Of a stretch of 64,000 bases of DNA, positions 32,331-41,219 are shown one piece after another. The position numbers and the translations under genes were made by a program. This DNA comes from Nautilia sp. PV-1 (GTDB lineage: Bacteria > Campylobacterota > Campylobacteria > Campylobacterales > Nautiliaceae). The stretch covers positions 734,501 through 798,500 of the forward strand of contig NZ_CP026530.1 of NCBI RefSeq assembly GCF_004006315.1, written 5' to 3'. Position 1 is the first letter of the stretch. Each line of letters begins with the position of its first letter. The notes under the pieces were generated by a model. That model did no database searches, was not told the DNA's origin, and saw nothing but the letters and a program-made list of their open reading frames with translations.

Positions 32331-32352
32331 AAGGAGTCGAAAGATGAAATAA
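32331..32352 (+). promoter_or_regulatory. Leader minigene AUG-AAA-UAA with a strong ribosome site
   Basis: AAGGAG (32331-32336) stands seven bases before an ATG whose frame is only ATG AAA TAA (32344-32352). The autotransporter ATG AAA begins 31 bases later with only a weak GTGAG-type site. Ribosomes loaded at the strong site would stop at once and may reinitiate, or the minigene may dampen expression. The similar first two codons suggest duplication of the start region. Function is inferred. Confidence 0.5.
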
Positions 32353-32383
32353 TTAATCGTTATAGAAAAGAAAGTGAGTTGTT

Positions 32384-35300
32384 ATGAAAAATTCTTTTGA
32401 TTATAAATCAAGGTTTAGAATTTTAAAAGGCGGTAAAATATCGCTTGTTGTATCTGCGATGGTTTTAAATACTCTTGTGATGTCTCCGTTAAATGCGGCA
32501 ATAAGTATTAAATCTCTTGTTTCATTAGATGATAGTAATGCTACTTTTACCCTTCAAAATCCATTAACATATTGTGGTGAAACAATTACAAATGTAGTGG
32601 GTATAGGATTTTCAAGTCAGATTGCTAATCATAATATTGTAATAGGAAAAGACGTTTATGTTAATCTGCATAATGATGCAGACAGCGGTAATATAGGGGT
32701 ATTATACAGTGCATACGGAGTTACGAATACTACAATAACCAATAAGGGGATTCTAAACAGTTCTTCTTCCGACGGAAATGCGGTAGGAATATTCTTGGAA
32801 AACGACGTAAACACTTCGGTTTTAAACAATGAAAATAAAATTAATATAACTGCCAACGATTGGGCAGTAGCGATGTTTGGGAAGAATTTAAATTCTTCTT
32901 CAATTCAAAACAGCGGTGAAATCAATGTTCTTTCATCAACCGGTGAAGAGGTTAGAGGAATAGACACAGTTAATATGAACGGCTCAACTATTTCAAATTC
33001 CGGTGACATTACTTTGAAATACGTTAACAGCGGATCTTATAACAGCGATGAGGATTATAACTTAAGCGCTGTGGTTGTGGAAAAAAACGCGACTGCCTCT
33101 TCAATAATAAATAATGGAAATATTTCCGTTGCCACGTTTGAACGCCTGACGCTGGTTTCGGGGATTAAAATAGGCGGAAATATTTCCGGAAGTTCGGTTT
33201 TAAACACTGGAAATATAAATTTAAACGGATACAACGTTTTGGGATTCTTTTTTAACGGAGACGTTGAAAACACCGTAGTTGAAAATAGACAGACAATAAA
33301 CATTCTCAGCAGCGATTCAGGTATCGGAGTGGAAAGTGACGGTAATTTTTTTAATTCTAAATTTATAAATTCCGCAAAAATTATTATCAACGGTGAGAAT
33401 GCCATAGGAATGTACGCAACGGAAATCAACTCTTCAGTAATTTCAAATACAGGGACTGTCATTTTAAATTCAAGAAGCAGGTCAGCGACTTCCGGAGGTA
33501 TAGTTGTTGACGATTTAAATAACCGTTCAATAATATTGAATACAGGTGATATTAATTTAAGTGCCAACGAAACGGGAGGCGGTTATTCTTACGGACTTGA
33601 AGCTGATTGGATAAGCGGGGGGTCTAAAATTATAAACGACGGCAAGATTACTGTTGTAAATCATAAGTCTGTTTCAGGAACGACCGCGGGAATAATGGTT
33701 GATAATTTCAAGCCCCTTCCTGCTTCATACGACAATATTTATTATCTTATCAATAGAGGGACAATCAGTATAGGTGTAGATACGAACGCGAGTCTGGTTT
33801 TAGGTATAGGTTCCGCTCAGGATTTGGAGCAGAATTCGTATATTTCCAACAGCGGAAGTATGGTAATTAATGCGGACGATAACGCGAGTTTGATTGCAGG
33901 TATAAGCGTTAACGGCGGCATGGATGACGATTCGTATATATCAAACAGCGGCAGTATAGAATTTAATGCAAACAACAATACAAATGTGGCTTCCGGAATT
34001 TATATAGAAAAGAGCATGAGCGGAAGCTCGTTTATAAGAAACAGAGGCACGATTACCGGTAATATTGTAAGCGGAGCGAAAATTGACGGAATAGGCGTTT
34101 ACAGTTTAACGGAAAATTCAAGTGTCGTTAACGACGGAAACATTATACTAACCGAAACAAATTCTTCCGATTCAGATAATTATTTTGACGGTATAGATAT
34201 TGGAAGGATGGAAGATAACGCGTCCGTTTACAATAACGGTCTTATATCTTTGAATTTAACGCAAAACAGTGTAAGCGGGGAAGCTACGGGTATATTTATT
34301 TTTGAGAACAGATATAATTATGCAACACAGCTTGTTAATAACGGTAAAATAGAAATAAGCGCTGAAAGCAAAGACGAAGATTCGTATTTTTATTTGTCCG
34401 GATTGTATAAAGAGAATACGATAGGGTATGATAAAATAATAAACAAAGGTCTTATTTCAATAAACTCAAAAGCCGCAGATATGGATATCGAAGGTATATA
34501 CGCCGGGGATGTAACTGGTATTGCAACGGTTGAAAATAAGGGATATATAATGATTAGTACGGATTATATAATCCCAGCTTCAGCTGCGGCAAATATCCTT
34601 ACAATTGAGCCGGAAGACAATCTGGGTAAAAACATAGGAATCAGTATATACCATTTGGAAAACAATGCCGGTATAATCAACAGCGGAGGGATTTATTTTT
34701 CCACTTCGCAAGAAAGTATAGGCGGGACTATGACGGGAATTGAGATATTAAGTGCAATAGAGGAGAGTTTTATTTTAAACAGCGGCGATATCGTAATGAA
34801 TACCAAAACCGACTTAAATGATTCACAGTTGAGACTCGGCGGAATTTTAATTGAAAGAGGACTCGACGACAATTCAGTATTAACAAACAGCGGTAATATT
34901 ATAATAAACGCAAAAGCTGACTATACCGATATAAAAGGTATAAGTATCGAACGCGGTATGAAATCAAACGCTTCCGTCGGAAACGGAGGACTTGTAAGTA
35001 TAAATGTTAATTCCTTGTCTTCGGACAATGTAATAGGAATAAACACGAATGATTTGCGTGACGATACAAAAGTCGAAAACAGCGGAAAAATAAGCGTTGA
35101 CGTAAACAGTGACGGAGCTAATATAATAGCGGGTATATATGTTGACGATATGAGCGATAACGCGCAGGTCGTAAACACCGGCTCAATTAATATCAATACG
35201 CATTCAACAAAATCCAAAGCTATTAACGGAATATATATCGACAGTATGAAATCAAACAACAGTATAATAAACAGCGGTTCGATTACGGTTGATTCAGGAG

Positions 35301-36967
35301 TAGGTTTGTATGCCGCAGGTGTTTATGTAAACGGTGCGGAAGAAGGTGCTTATTTTGAAAATAGAGGAAGTATCATAAGCAGTGCTTATTCGGTTTTTGT
35401 AGACAGAGACTCAAACTTTTCATTAAACAATACGGGTTATATGAGCGGGTTAATTTATGCTCCGCTGACGGAGATAGACAACGGAAAAAACGGTGAGGTT
35501 TCTTTATCCTCGCCAGGTGAATCCGAGGTAAAGGATTTCTACAACGAAGAGGGAGCGGTATTGGAGTTTAATGTAAACACGGAAGATAACGGCAGTGTGA
35601 AATATGCGAAACTAAACGCTTCTGATAAAGTAGTGGTTTCAAATAATTCAACGTTAGGTTTTAAAGTTGATTCCGGTTTTTATTCAAGCACTACCGACGG
35701 CGAAGTTTTAAACGAAATAGTAAAAACACCCGAAATGGATATCAATACGTCTAAAGTAAACGTTACCGACAATTCCCTGCTTTTAGATTTTGAAATAGAA
35801 AAAGGCGTTTCTTCTGACGGCAATGAAACATTAAACGCAAAAGTTGTAAAACATACACTTAAAGATGTTATGCAGACTATAAATACCAATACCAATTCTG
35901 TTGCAAAAGTTTTAGACACAAAATTTGCCACAGCAACGGGGGAATTGAAAAGATATCTTGATAATCTGGTAACAATATCCAGCTCTTCGGGAATGAACAA
36001 TGCAGTAAGAGAAGCACAACCCGTAACGGCTGCAAATGTGTCGAGAGTTTCCGTTGCGGCTGTAAATTCTATGTGTAATGTAATTCAAAGCAGACAAACA
36101 GCTGCAAGAGGTTTGAACTCAGGTGATACAGTTTTTAGCAATAAACATATATGGTTTAAACCTTTTGGATCTCATACCACTCAGGATGATATAGACGGAA
36201 AAAACGGTTACAGCGCAAATACATACGGATTTGGAATAGGAATTGACGGAGAATATGATGAGGCAAAAACCGCAGGAATATCATTTTTCTATGCAAGGCT
36301 GAAATCAGACACCAATGATATTGATCAGGAAAGCACCGGAAACATTTTCAGTTTGATTGCATACGGAAATAAACCTGTTATGGATAATAAAACAACTATT
36401 TATTATCAATTAGGCTTTACCAGACAAAACATCGAATCAAGAAGAAACATTACAACAGCTGCTGTAACAGCAACTGCAAATTATCACACAAATTCAATTT
36501 TAGCGAACATGGCCGTAGAGAAAATATATGAATTTAAAAACAGATGGAACATCAAACCAAAATTTAGATTATCATACCAGTATGCATATACTCCTGGCTA
36601 CAGTGAAAGCGGTGCGGGCAATTTAGATTTAAATGTAAATTCATATCATGCAAAATCTTTTATTGCAGGAATCGGCAGTACATTTAGTTATTTAACCGAG
36701 AATAATATCAGATTTATGATGAATTTTGCGTTGGATTACGATTTTAATGCTAAAGGACAGAGTATTGATTCAAGTTTCCAAGACGGTGAAGGTGCTGTAT
36801 TTACAACTCAGGGAATTGATAAAGACCCGTTGATTTACAATGTCGGAATGGGTATGCATGAGAATTTAAACAAAAATCTTACTTTTGAGTTGAAATACGA
36901 TTATAAAGGAAGAAGCAGCGGATTTGCAAATCATTCGTTGTATGGATTGTTTAATTATAAATTCTAA
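32384..36967 (+). CDS. Large autotransporter (type Va) with a repetitive beta-helix passenger
   Basis: A 1527-residue outer-membrane/secreted protein. Residues 1-39 are an extended signal peptide (MKNSFDYKSRFRILKGGK, then a hydrophobic core ending in Leu-Asn-Ala-Ala). Residues 40 to about 1080 consist of many degenerate 35-45-residue repeats with a core like Ser-x-Ile-x-Asn-Ser-Gly-x-Ile-x-Ile and a partner Gly-Ile-x-Ile-x-x-Met, typical of a right-handed beta-helix. A linker follows, then a C-terminal beta-barrel (about 1250-1527; HIWFKPFGSHTTQ to LYGLFNYKF) ending in the expected aromatic Phe. It is likely an adhesin or surface layer protein. The passenger has almost no Cys and many Asn, Ser and Asp. 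Confidence 0.92.
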   Translation: MKNSFDYKSRFRILKGGKISLVVSAMVLNTLVMSPLNAAISIKSLVSLDDSNATFTLQNPLTYCGETITNVVGIGFSSQIANHNIVIGKDVYVNLHNDADSGNIGVLYSAYGVTNTTITNKGILNSSSSDGNAVGIFLENDVNTSVLNNENKINITANDWAVAMFGKNLNSSSIQNSGEINVLSSTGEEVRGIDTVNMNGSTISNSGDITLKYVNSGSYNSDEDYNLSAVVVEKNATASSIINNGNISVATFERLTLVSGIKIGGNISGSSVLNTGNINLNGYNVLGFFFNGDVENTVVENRQTINILSSDSGIGVESDGNFFNSKFINSAKIIINGENAIGMYATEINSSVISNTGTVILNSRSRSATSGGIVVDDLNNRSIILNTGDINLSANETGGGYSYGLEADWISGGSKIINDGKITVVNHKSVSGTTAGIMVDNFKPLPASYDNIYYLINRGTISIGVDTNASLVLGIGSAQDLEQNSYISNSGSMVINADDNASLIAGISVNGGMDDDSYISNSGSIEFNANNNTNVASGIYIEKSMSGSSFIRNRGTITGNIVSGAKIDGIGVYSLTENSSVVNDGNIILTETNSSDSDNYFDGIDIGRMEDNASVYNNGLISLNLTQNSVSGEATGIFIFENRYNYATQLVNNGKIEISAESKDEDSYFYLSGLYKENTIGYDKIINKGLISINSKAADMDIEGIYAGDVTGIATVENKGYIMISTDYIIPASAAANILTIEPEDNLGKNIGISIYHLENNAGIINSGGIYFSTSQESIGGTMTGIEILSAIEESFILNSGDIVMNTKTDLNDSQLRLGGILIERGLDDNSVLTNSGNIIINAKADYTDIKGISIERGMKSNASVGNGGLVSINVNSLSSDNVIGINTNDLRDDTKVENSGKISVDVNSDGANIIAGIYVDDMSDNAQVVNTGSININTHSTKSKAINGIYIDSMKSNNSIINSGSITVDSGVGLYAAGVYVNGAEEGAYFENRGSIISSAYSVFVDRDSNFSLNNTGYMSGLIYAPLTEIDNGKNGEVSLSSPGESEVKDFYNEEGAVLEFNVNTEDNGSVKYAKLNASDKVVVSNNSTLGFKVDSGFYSSTTDGEVLNEIVKTPEMDINTSKVNVTDNSLLLDFEIEKGVSSDGNETLNAKVVKHTLKDVMQTINTNTNSVAKVLDTKFATATGELKRYLDNLVTISSSSGMNNAVREAQPVTAANVSRVSVAAVNSMCNVIQSRQTAARGLNSGDTVFSNKHIWFKPFGSHTTQDDIDGKNGYSANTYGFGIGIDGEYDEAKTAGISFFYARLKSDTNDIDQESTGNIFSLIAYGNKPVMDNKTTIYYQLGFTRQNIESRRNITTAAVTATANYHTNSILANMAVEKIYEFKNRWNIKPKFRLSYQYAYTPGYSESGAGNLDLNVNSYHAKSFIAGIGSTFSYLTENNIRFMMNFALDYDFNAKGQSIDSSFQDGEGAVFTTQGIDKDPLIYNVGMGMHENLNKNLTFELKYDYKGRSSGFANHSLYGLFNYKF

Positions 36968-36976
36968 TTTAAAATG

Positions 36977-37035
36977 TTTTTAAGAAAGAAAAGAAATGTG
37001 GTAAGTCGCGAATAATTCTTTTCTTTTTTTTAAAA
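36977..37035 (+). terminator. Hairpin with T-rich arm after the autotransporter
   Basis: AAAGAAAAGAA (36985-36995) pairs with TTCTTTTCTTT (37016-37026), extended outward with mismatches to a TTTTTAA/TTTTAAAA base, around a 20-base loop. The right arm ends in eight T. It is likely an intrinsic terminator although the stem is only A-T and G-C poor. Confidence 0.55.
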
Positions 37036-37096
37036 CACATTAAAGACACATAAAAAGAGTATAATAATATATCAATTTGTCTTTTTAGGTGTTAAT

Positions 37097-39007
37097 ATGA
37101 ATATAAGCGAACTTTTAAAACAGAAACTGTTAAACGACGAAATAGTAAAAAATTCTTATAATGCCGATGATTTAGAGCGAGTCTCCGGTATATTGGAAGA
37201 ATATCTCTCTTCAGAAACTATTGATGAAGAAGTGTGTTATAACTTCTATAAGGAAATGAAACTTCCTTATTCAATAGTTTACCGTTCTTTTGGTCTTATT
37301 AAAGAGGAAATAAAAGACAATGAAATTAAAAGAAAACTAAACAAATTATTAAATATAACTGCCAAAGTTTATATAAAAAAAGAAATATCTTCTTTAAAAA
37401 CGCTTTTACTACAAAAACAAAAGCATGATTTTTTACTTTTTAAAGCCCATGAAGAGTGGATTGAAAAAATAGTTGTTTCCGTCAAAAATGATGATTTGGA
37501 CAGTTTTCCTCTCGTTGAAGCAAAAAATTGTAAATTTAAGAAATATCTTTCATATCTGGAATCTTTAATGATATGTCTTGATGTTAATTTATGTGTTTAT
37601 ATTCATGATCTTCATAATTTAATACACACTCTGGCCAATTCTTTTTATATTTTTTATAAAAGAGGGTATTATGCCGAGTCTTATTTTGTTTTTAGGGACT
37701 TAAAAGAACAGATTTTAAAATTTTATAATACATTAAACGAACTATATATGGCTACATTTACCAATACGGAGAAAAGTTTTTTCGATTTAATTGAAATTTT
37801 AGTCAAAAGCAAAACATTGTTTGTTGCGGTTATAGATTTGAAAAATCTAAAAACAATGAATAGTGTTTTTAATGAAAATACCGTTACCAACGCTAAAATA
37901 GTCTTATTTAACAAGCTTCATAACCTGTATAAAGATAAAAAAAACTTCTTGCTCATACAAGGTTCAAGTAATGACTTTTATTTTATAGGAACCGATATCG
38001 ATTTTGAAATTTTTCAAAAAGAAATAGACCATATACACGATATAATTTGTGAGACAATTGATATAAACGGTGAAAAAATAAATTTTGACGGAGCAATATT
38101 CGGTATTAAATTAGATAAATACACACAGATACAAATAAAAGATTTAATTAATTATTTCCGTTTTTTAAAACAAGCAGCAAAAAAAGAACATAAAAATATA
38201 ATTTTAAACAATAAAGAAAATCATCTTGAAGAGTGGATTAAAAATCAAATTGATATTAAATTTATCAAAGAAAAAATTGAAAAAAAAGAAATAGACGTTA
38301 TGTTTCAGCCGATTTTTAATTCAAAAGACAATACGGTGTTTTCTTTGGAAGTTTTAGGCAGAATATCTGATAACGGAAAACTTATACCGGCCGGAATGTT
38401 TATAGACCACATATATGCAATGAATAAAATAGCCGAATTTGATATAGTGGTGTTGGATAAAATACTGGAAAAAGAATATTTAATAAAACAGATTACAAAC
38501 AGAATTTTTCTTAATATCTCTTTTGAAGCTTTAAAAAATGAAAAATATATAAAAAAACTGTATCAGGTAATAAAAAAAATAGATGTTGATATTGTTTTGG
38601 AACTTACAGAACAGCGTTTTGTGGAAAATCTGGAATTAATTGAAAAAATACATAAAAAAAACGATACATATTTTGCCGTAGACGATTTTGGGAGCGGTTA
38701 TTCGTCTATACTGCTTGTTATAAATCTTTTGAGAAAAAACATGATAAGAGTGCTTAAAATTGACGGAACTCTGGTAAAAGGTATAAAAAATGATGAATAT
38801 CTTAAAAAAGCGATAAAAATAATTGCAGGGTTTAGAAAAGAGTTTGATTTAAATCTGGTGGCGGAATTTGTGGAAGATAAAGAAACTATGGATTTTTTGA
38901 AAGAATCAGGTGTGAATTTGTTACAGGGGTTTTATCTGTCTATGCCTAAAACTATCGAAGAGCTTTTAATAGAAAAAGAAGAAAGAATAAGAGAAATTGT
39001 TAATTGA
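37097..39007 (+). CDS. CZB zinc-sensor / degenerate GGDEF / EAL protein (probable c-di-GMP phosphodiesterase)
   Basis: A 636-residue soluble protein. Residues 1-105 are helical and unrecognised. Residues 110-185 match the chemoreceptor zinc-binding domain: His118 (KAHEEW), Cys145 (NCKFKKYL) and His173/His177 (HNLIH), the 3His-1Cys set of E. coli DgcZ. Residues 240-370 look like a GGDEF domain whose signature is ruined (GSSNDF at 289-294). Residues 385-620 are an EAL domain with SLEVLGR (E418), N473, E502, DDFGSGYSS (D529, D530), K554, E590 and Q610, so catalysis looks possible. Zinc control of c-di-GMP breakdown is inferred. ATG follows a TTTTTAGGTG site. Confidence 0.85.
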   Translation: MNISELLKQKLLNDEIVKNSYNADDLERVSGILEEYLSSETIDEEVCYNFYKEMKLPYSIVYRSFGLIKEEIKDNEIKRKLNKLLNITAKVYIKKEISSLKTLLLQKQKHDFLLFKAHEEWIEKIVVSVKNDDLDSFPLVEAKNCKFKKYLSYLESLMICLDVNLCVYIHDLHNLIHTLANSFYIFYKRGYYAESYFVFRDLKEQILKFYNTLNELYMATFTNTEKSFFDLIEILVKSKTLFVAVIDLKNLKTMNSVFNENTVTNAKIVLFNKLHNLYKDKKNFLLIQGSSNDFYFIGTDIDFEIFQKEIDHIHDIICETIDINGEKINFDGAIFGIKLDKYTQIQIKDLINYFRFLKQAAKKEHKNIILNNKENHLEEWIKNQIDIKFIKEKIEKKEIDVMFQPIFNSKDNTVFSLEVLGRISDNGKLIPAGMFIDHIYAMNKIAEFDIVVLDKILEKEYLIKQITNRIFLNISFEALKNEKYIKKLYQVIKKIDVDIVLELTEQRFVENLELIEKIHKKNDTYFAVDDFGSGYSSILLVINLLRKNMIRVLKIDGTLVKGIKNDEYLKKAIKIIAGFRKEFDLNLVAEFVEDKETMDFLKESGVNLLQGFYLSMPKTIEELLIEKEERIREIVN

Positions 39008-40550
39008 GTTTTGTATAAGTATGATGTAAAAATGCGTGGTCGCTTTCAGGGTAATCAAGTCTGAAATGAGCGCCTCTGCTTTCTTCCCTGTCAAGTGCGG
39101 CTTTTGCGATAGCCGTTGCAATGTCTAGACCGTTTATTAGTTCAATTTTTTCCTGGATAGAAGAGTCTTTTTCGCTTTGAAGATTGTTTTTCATATCATT
39201 AAGAGTTTCAAGAACTTTTTTAAGCTGATAGCCGTTTCTTATAATGCCTACTTTTTGAAATAGAAGGTCTCCTAATTTATGTTTAATTTCTTTAGTGTCA
39301 ATTTTAGTGTTTTGTAATCTGTTAAGAAACTCTTTGTCTTTTTCTATCTGTTCTTTTGGCAGATCAACATATGTTTTTTGTCTGTGAGAATATTTTACGG
39401 CCTGATAACCCGCTATTTTTCCAAAGACCGCACCTTCGCTAAGAGAGTTTCCTCCGAGTCTGTTTGCACCGTTAACACCGTTGTTTCCTGCTTCTCCCGC
39501 ATAAAACAGACCCTCAATGTCTGTAACACAGTACGTGTCTGTTTTAATGCCTCCCATTGTATAGTGTGCAAGAGGAGTGATAGGAATTGGCTCTTTTGCT
39601 ATATCTATGCCTTTTAGAGATTTTACTCTTTTTTTAAGGTTTACAAGCTTGGTGTTAATAATCTCTTCAGGTATGTCCGTTAAATCTAAATAAACTTTTT
39701 TCCCTTTTTGGAGCTGTTTTACAATTGCTCTTGTTACGAAATCCCTGGTATTAAGTTCGTCGACAAATTCTTTGCCTTCGCTGTTAACCAGTTTTCCTCC
39801 TTCTCCTCTGGCGGCTTCGCTAATCAGATAATTGCTGCCTTCAAGTCCGGTAGGGTGGAACTGAATGAATTCCATATCCATTCCTTCAAGGCCGGCTCTG
39901 AGTCCCATTGCTACGCCGTCGCCGGTTGCGTCGTTAACGTTTGTCGTAAATCCTTTATATAATCCTGCATACCCTCCGGTTGCCACGATTACGGCTTTTG
40001 CCTGAACGGCTTTGAGTTCGTTTGTTTTTTCGTCCAGAAACGTAACTCCCGCTATTTTGCCGTCTTTAACCAGCAGATTGACGGCAAGGTGGTTTTTAAT
40101 TACGTCTATACCTAAATCTTTAAGAGCTTTGTTTAACGCTTTCATAATAGCCGGGCCGGTTGCATCTGCAGCGTAGACCGTTCTTTTGAATTTCGTTCCG
40201 CCAAAAGGCCTTTGGGCCAGTTTGCCGTTTGGGAGTGTATTAAAAGGCACTTTAAATCTTCTGTAAAGCTCTCTTACTACCTGAGGAGCCTGTTCGCAGA
40301 AGATTCTGACGGCTTCTTCATCGGCAATTCCGACACCGCCCTTTAACGTGTCCTGTATGTGGTGTTCTATAGAGTCACCGTCTTCCATATTGTTAAGCGC
40401 TGCGTTGATCCCGCCTTTAGCCATAAAAGAGTTATTGGCCATTGGTGATTTTTTTGTAACGATTGCAATGTTGCTTCCAAGCTCTTTTGCTTCAATCGCA
40501 GCCATCATTCCGGCAATTCCGCTTCCGATTACCAAAATATCATATTTCAT
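39000..40550 (-). CDS. Orphan fumarate reductase/succinate dehydrogenase/NadB-family flavoprotein
   Basis: A 516-residue FAD enzyme with VIGSGIAGMMAAIEAKELG at the start, the flavin-attachment region MAKGGINAALNN (no obvious His just before it for covalent FAD), the substrate region QFHPTGL, TRDFVTRAI (active-site Arg) and HYTMGGIKTD, and the C-terminal EESRGAHFRLDYP. No iron-sulfur or membrane subunit gene is adjacent, and the length fits L-aspartate oxidase (NadB) or a soluble fumarate reductase better than SdhA/FrdA (570-650). It could start quinolinate/NAD synthesis. The start ATG 40550 has AGGA. Its 3' end overlaps the EAL gene end. Confidence 0.75.
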   Translation of the reverse strand: MKYDILVIGSGIAGMMAAIEAKELGSNIAIVTKKSPMANNSFMAKGGINAALNNMEDGDSIEHHIQDTLKGGVGIADEEAVRIFCEQAPQVVRELYRRFKVPFNTLPNGKLAQRPFGGTKFKRTVYAADATGPAIMKALNKALKDLGIDVIKNHLAVNLLVKDGKIAGVTFLDEKTNELKAVQAKAVIVATGGYAGLYKGFTTNVNDATGDGVAMGLRAGLEGMDMEFIQFHPTGLEGSNYLISEAARGEGGKLVNSEGKEFVDELNTRDFVTRAIVKQLQKGKKVYLDLTDIPEEIINTKLVNLKKRVKSLKGIDIAKEPIPITPLAHYTMGGIKTDTYCVTDIEGLFYAGEAGNNGVNGANRLGGNSLSEGAVFGKIAGYQAVKYSHRQKTYVDLPKEQIEKDKEFLNRLQNTKIDTKEIKHKLGDLLFQKVGIIRNGYQLKKVLETLNDMKNNLQSEKDSSIQEKIELINGLDIATAIAKAALDREESRGAHFRLDYPESDHAFLHHTYTKLN

Positions 40551-40594
40551 TAATGTCCTTTTTGATATAATTGTATCAAAAAAGAGGAATGCCT

Positions 40595-41218
40595 ATGAGA
40601 TGGTTTGTTTTTTTGATATTCGCAGTACTTTTAAATGCTTATGATGTTACTATTACCAATGTAAATTCTGATGTTGCCACGCTTGACAAATATGTAAAAA
40701 AAGGCGTAAGCGGTGTGGTTCTCTGTCCATATAACGGGAAAAACATAATATGCGCTAGAGCTGTATGCTACGGAAAAAAAGCTAAGCTTTTGGTTTATAA
40801 GGAATTAAAAAACGACGCTTTTGCACTTCCGGTTGTTTTACCTAAAAAGGGAGATAAAATACTTCTTGCCAAAGATTATGACAGAATTTTGATTATTGCC
40901 CCTAATCAGCTTGAATATTTAAAAATGAAAGAAAAATATAAAAACGCTACCGTTATCAGTTCTGATAATTTTGCGGCGTTTTTAGAAGGTATACCGAGCA
41001 GGGAGAATTTTATAAATTTTGCAAAAAAACTGAATATAGGGAGAATTATATTCGTATTGGATAAAATATACGAAGTGGACGCAAACAGCTTTTATGCCGT
41101 TAAAAAATACGGCAGTATTAATGCCAAATATAAAGAAATATTCTTTACAACATATCCTAAATTCGATATAAAAGGCAAAAATATTATCGCATATTATAAA
41201 AGTCTTATAAAGGAATGA
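40595..41218 (+). CDS. PgbA N-terminal-domain-like periplasmic protein
   Basis: I start at ATG 40595, seven bases after AAAAGAGG, giving a 207-residue protein with a signal peptide (MRWFVFLIFAVLLNAYDV). The mature protein resembles the N-terminal domain of H. pylori plasminogen-binding protein PgbA: GVSGVVLCPYNGKNI, LPKKGDKILLAKDYDRILIIAPN, and a phenylalanine-rich half ending in the DKIYEVDANSFYAV segment. The lysine-rich C-terminal part that binds plasminogen in pathogens is absent, so in this organism the domain must have another, unknown role. It is two bases upstream of the glcD-like gene. Confidence 0.6.
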   Translation: MRWFVFLIFAVLLNAYDVTITNVNSDVATLDKYVKKGVSGVVLCPYNGKNIICARAVCYGKKAKLLVYKELKNDAFALPVVLPKKGDKILLAKDYDRILIIAPNQLEYLKMKEKYKNATVISSDNFAAFLEGIPSRENFINFAKKLNIGRIIFVLDKIYEVDANSFYAVKKYGSINAKYKEIFFTTYPKFDIKGKNIIAYYKSLIKE

Positions 41219-41219
41219 T

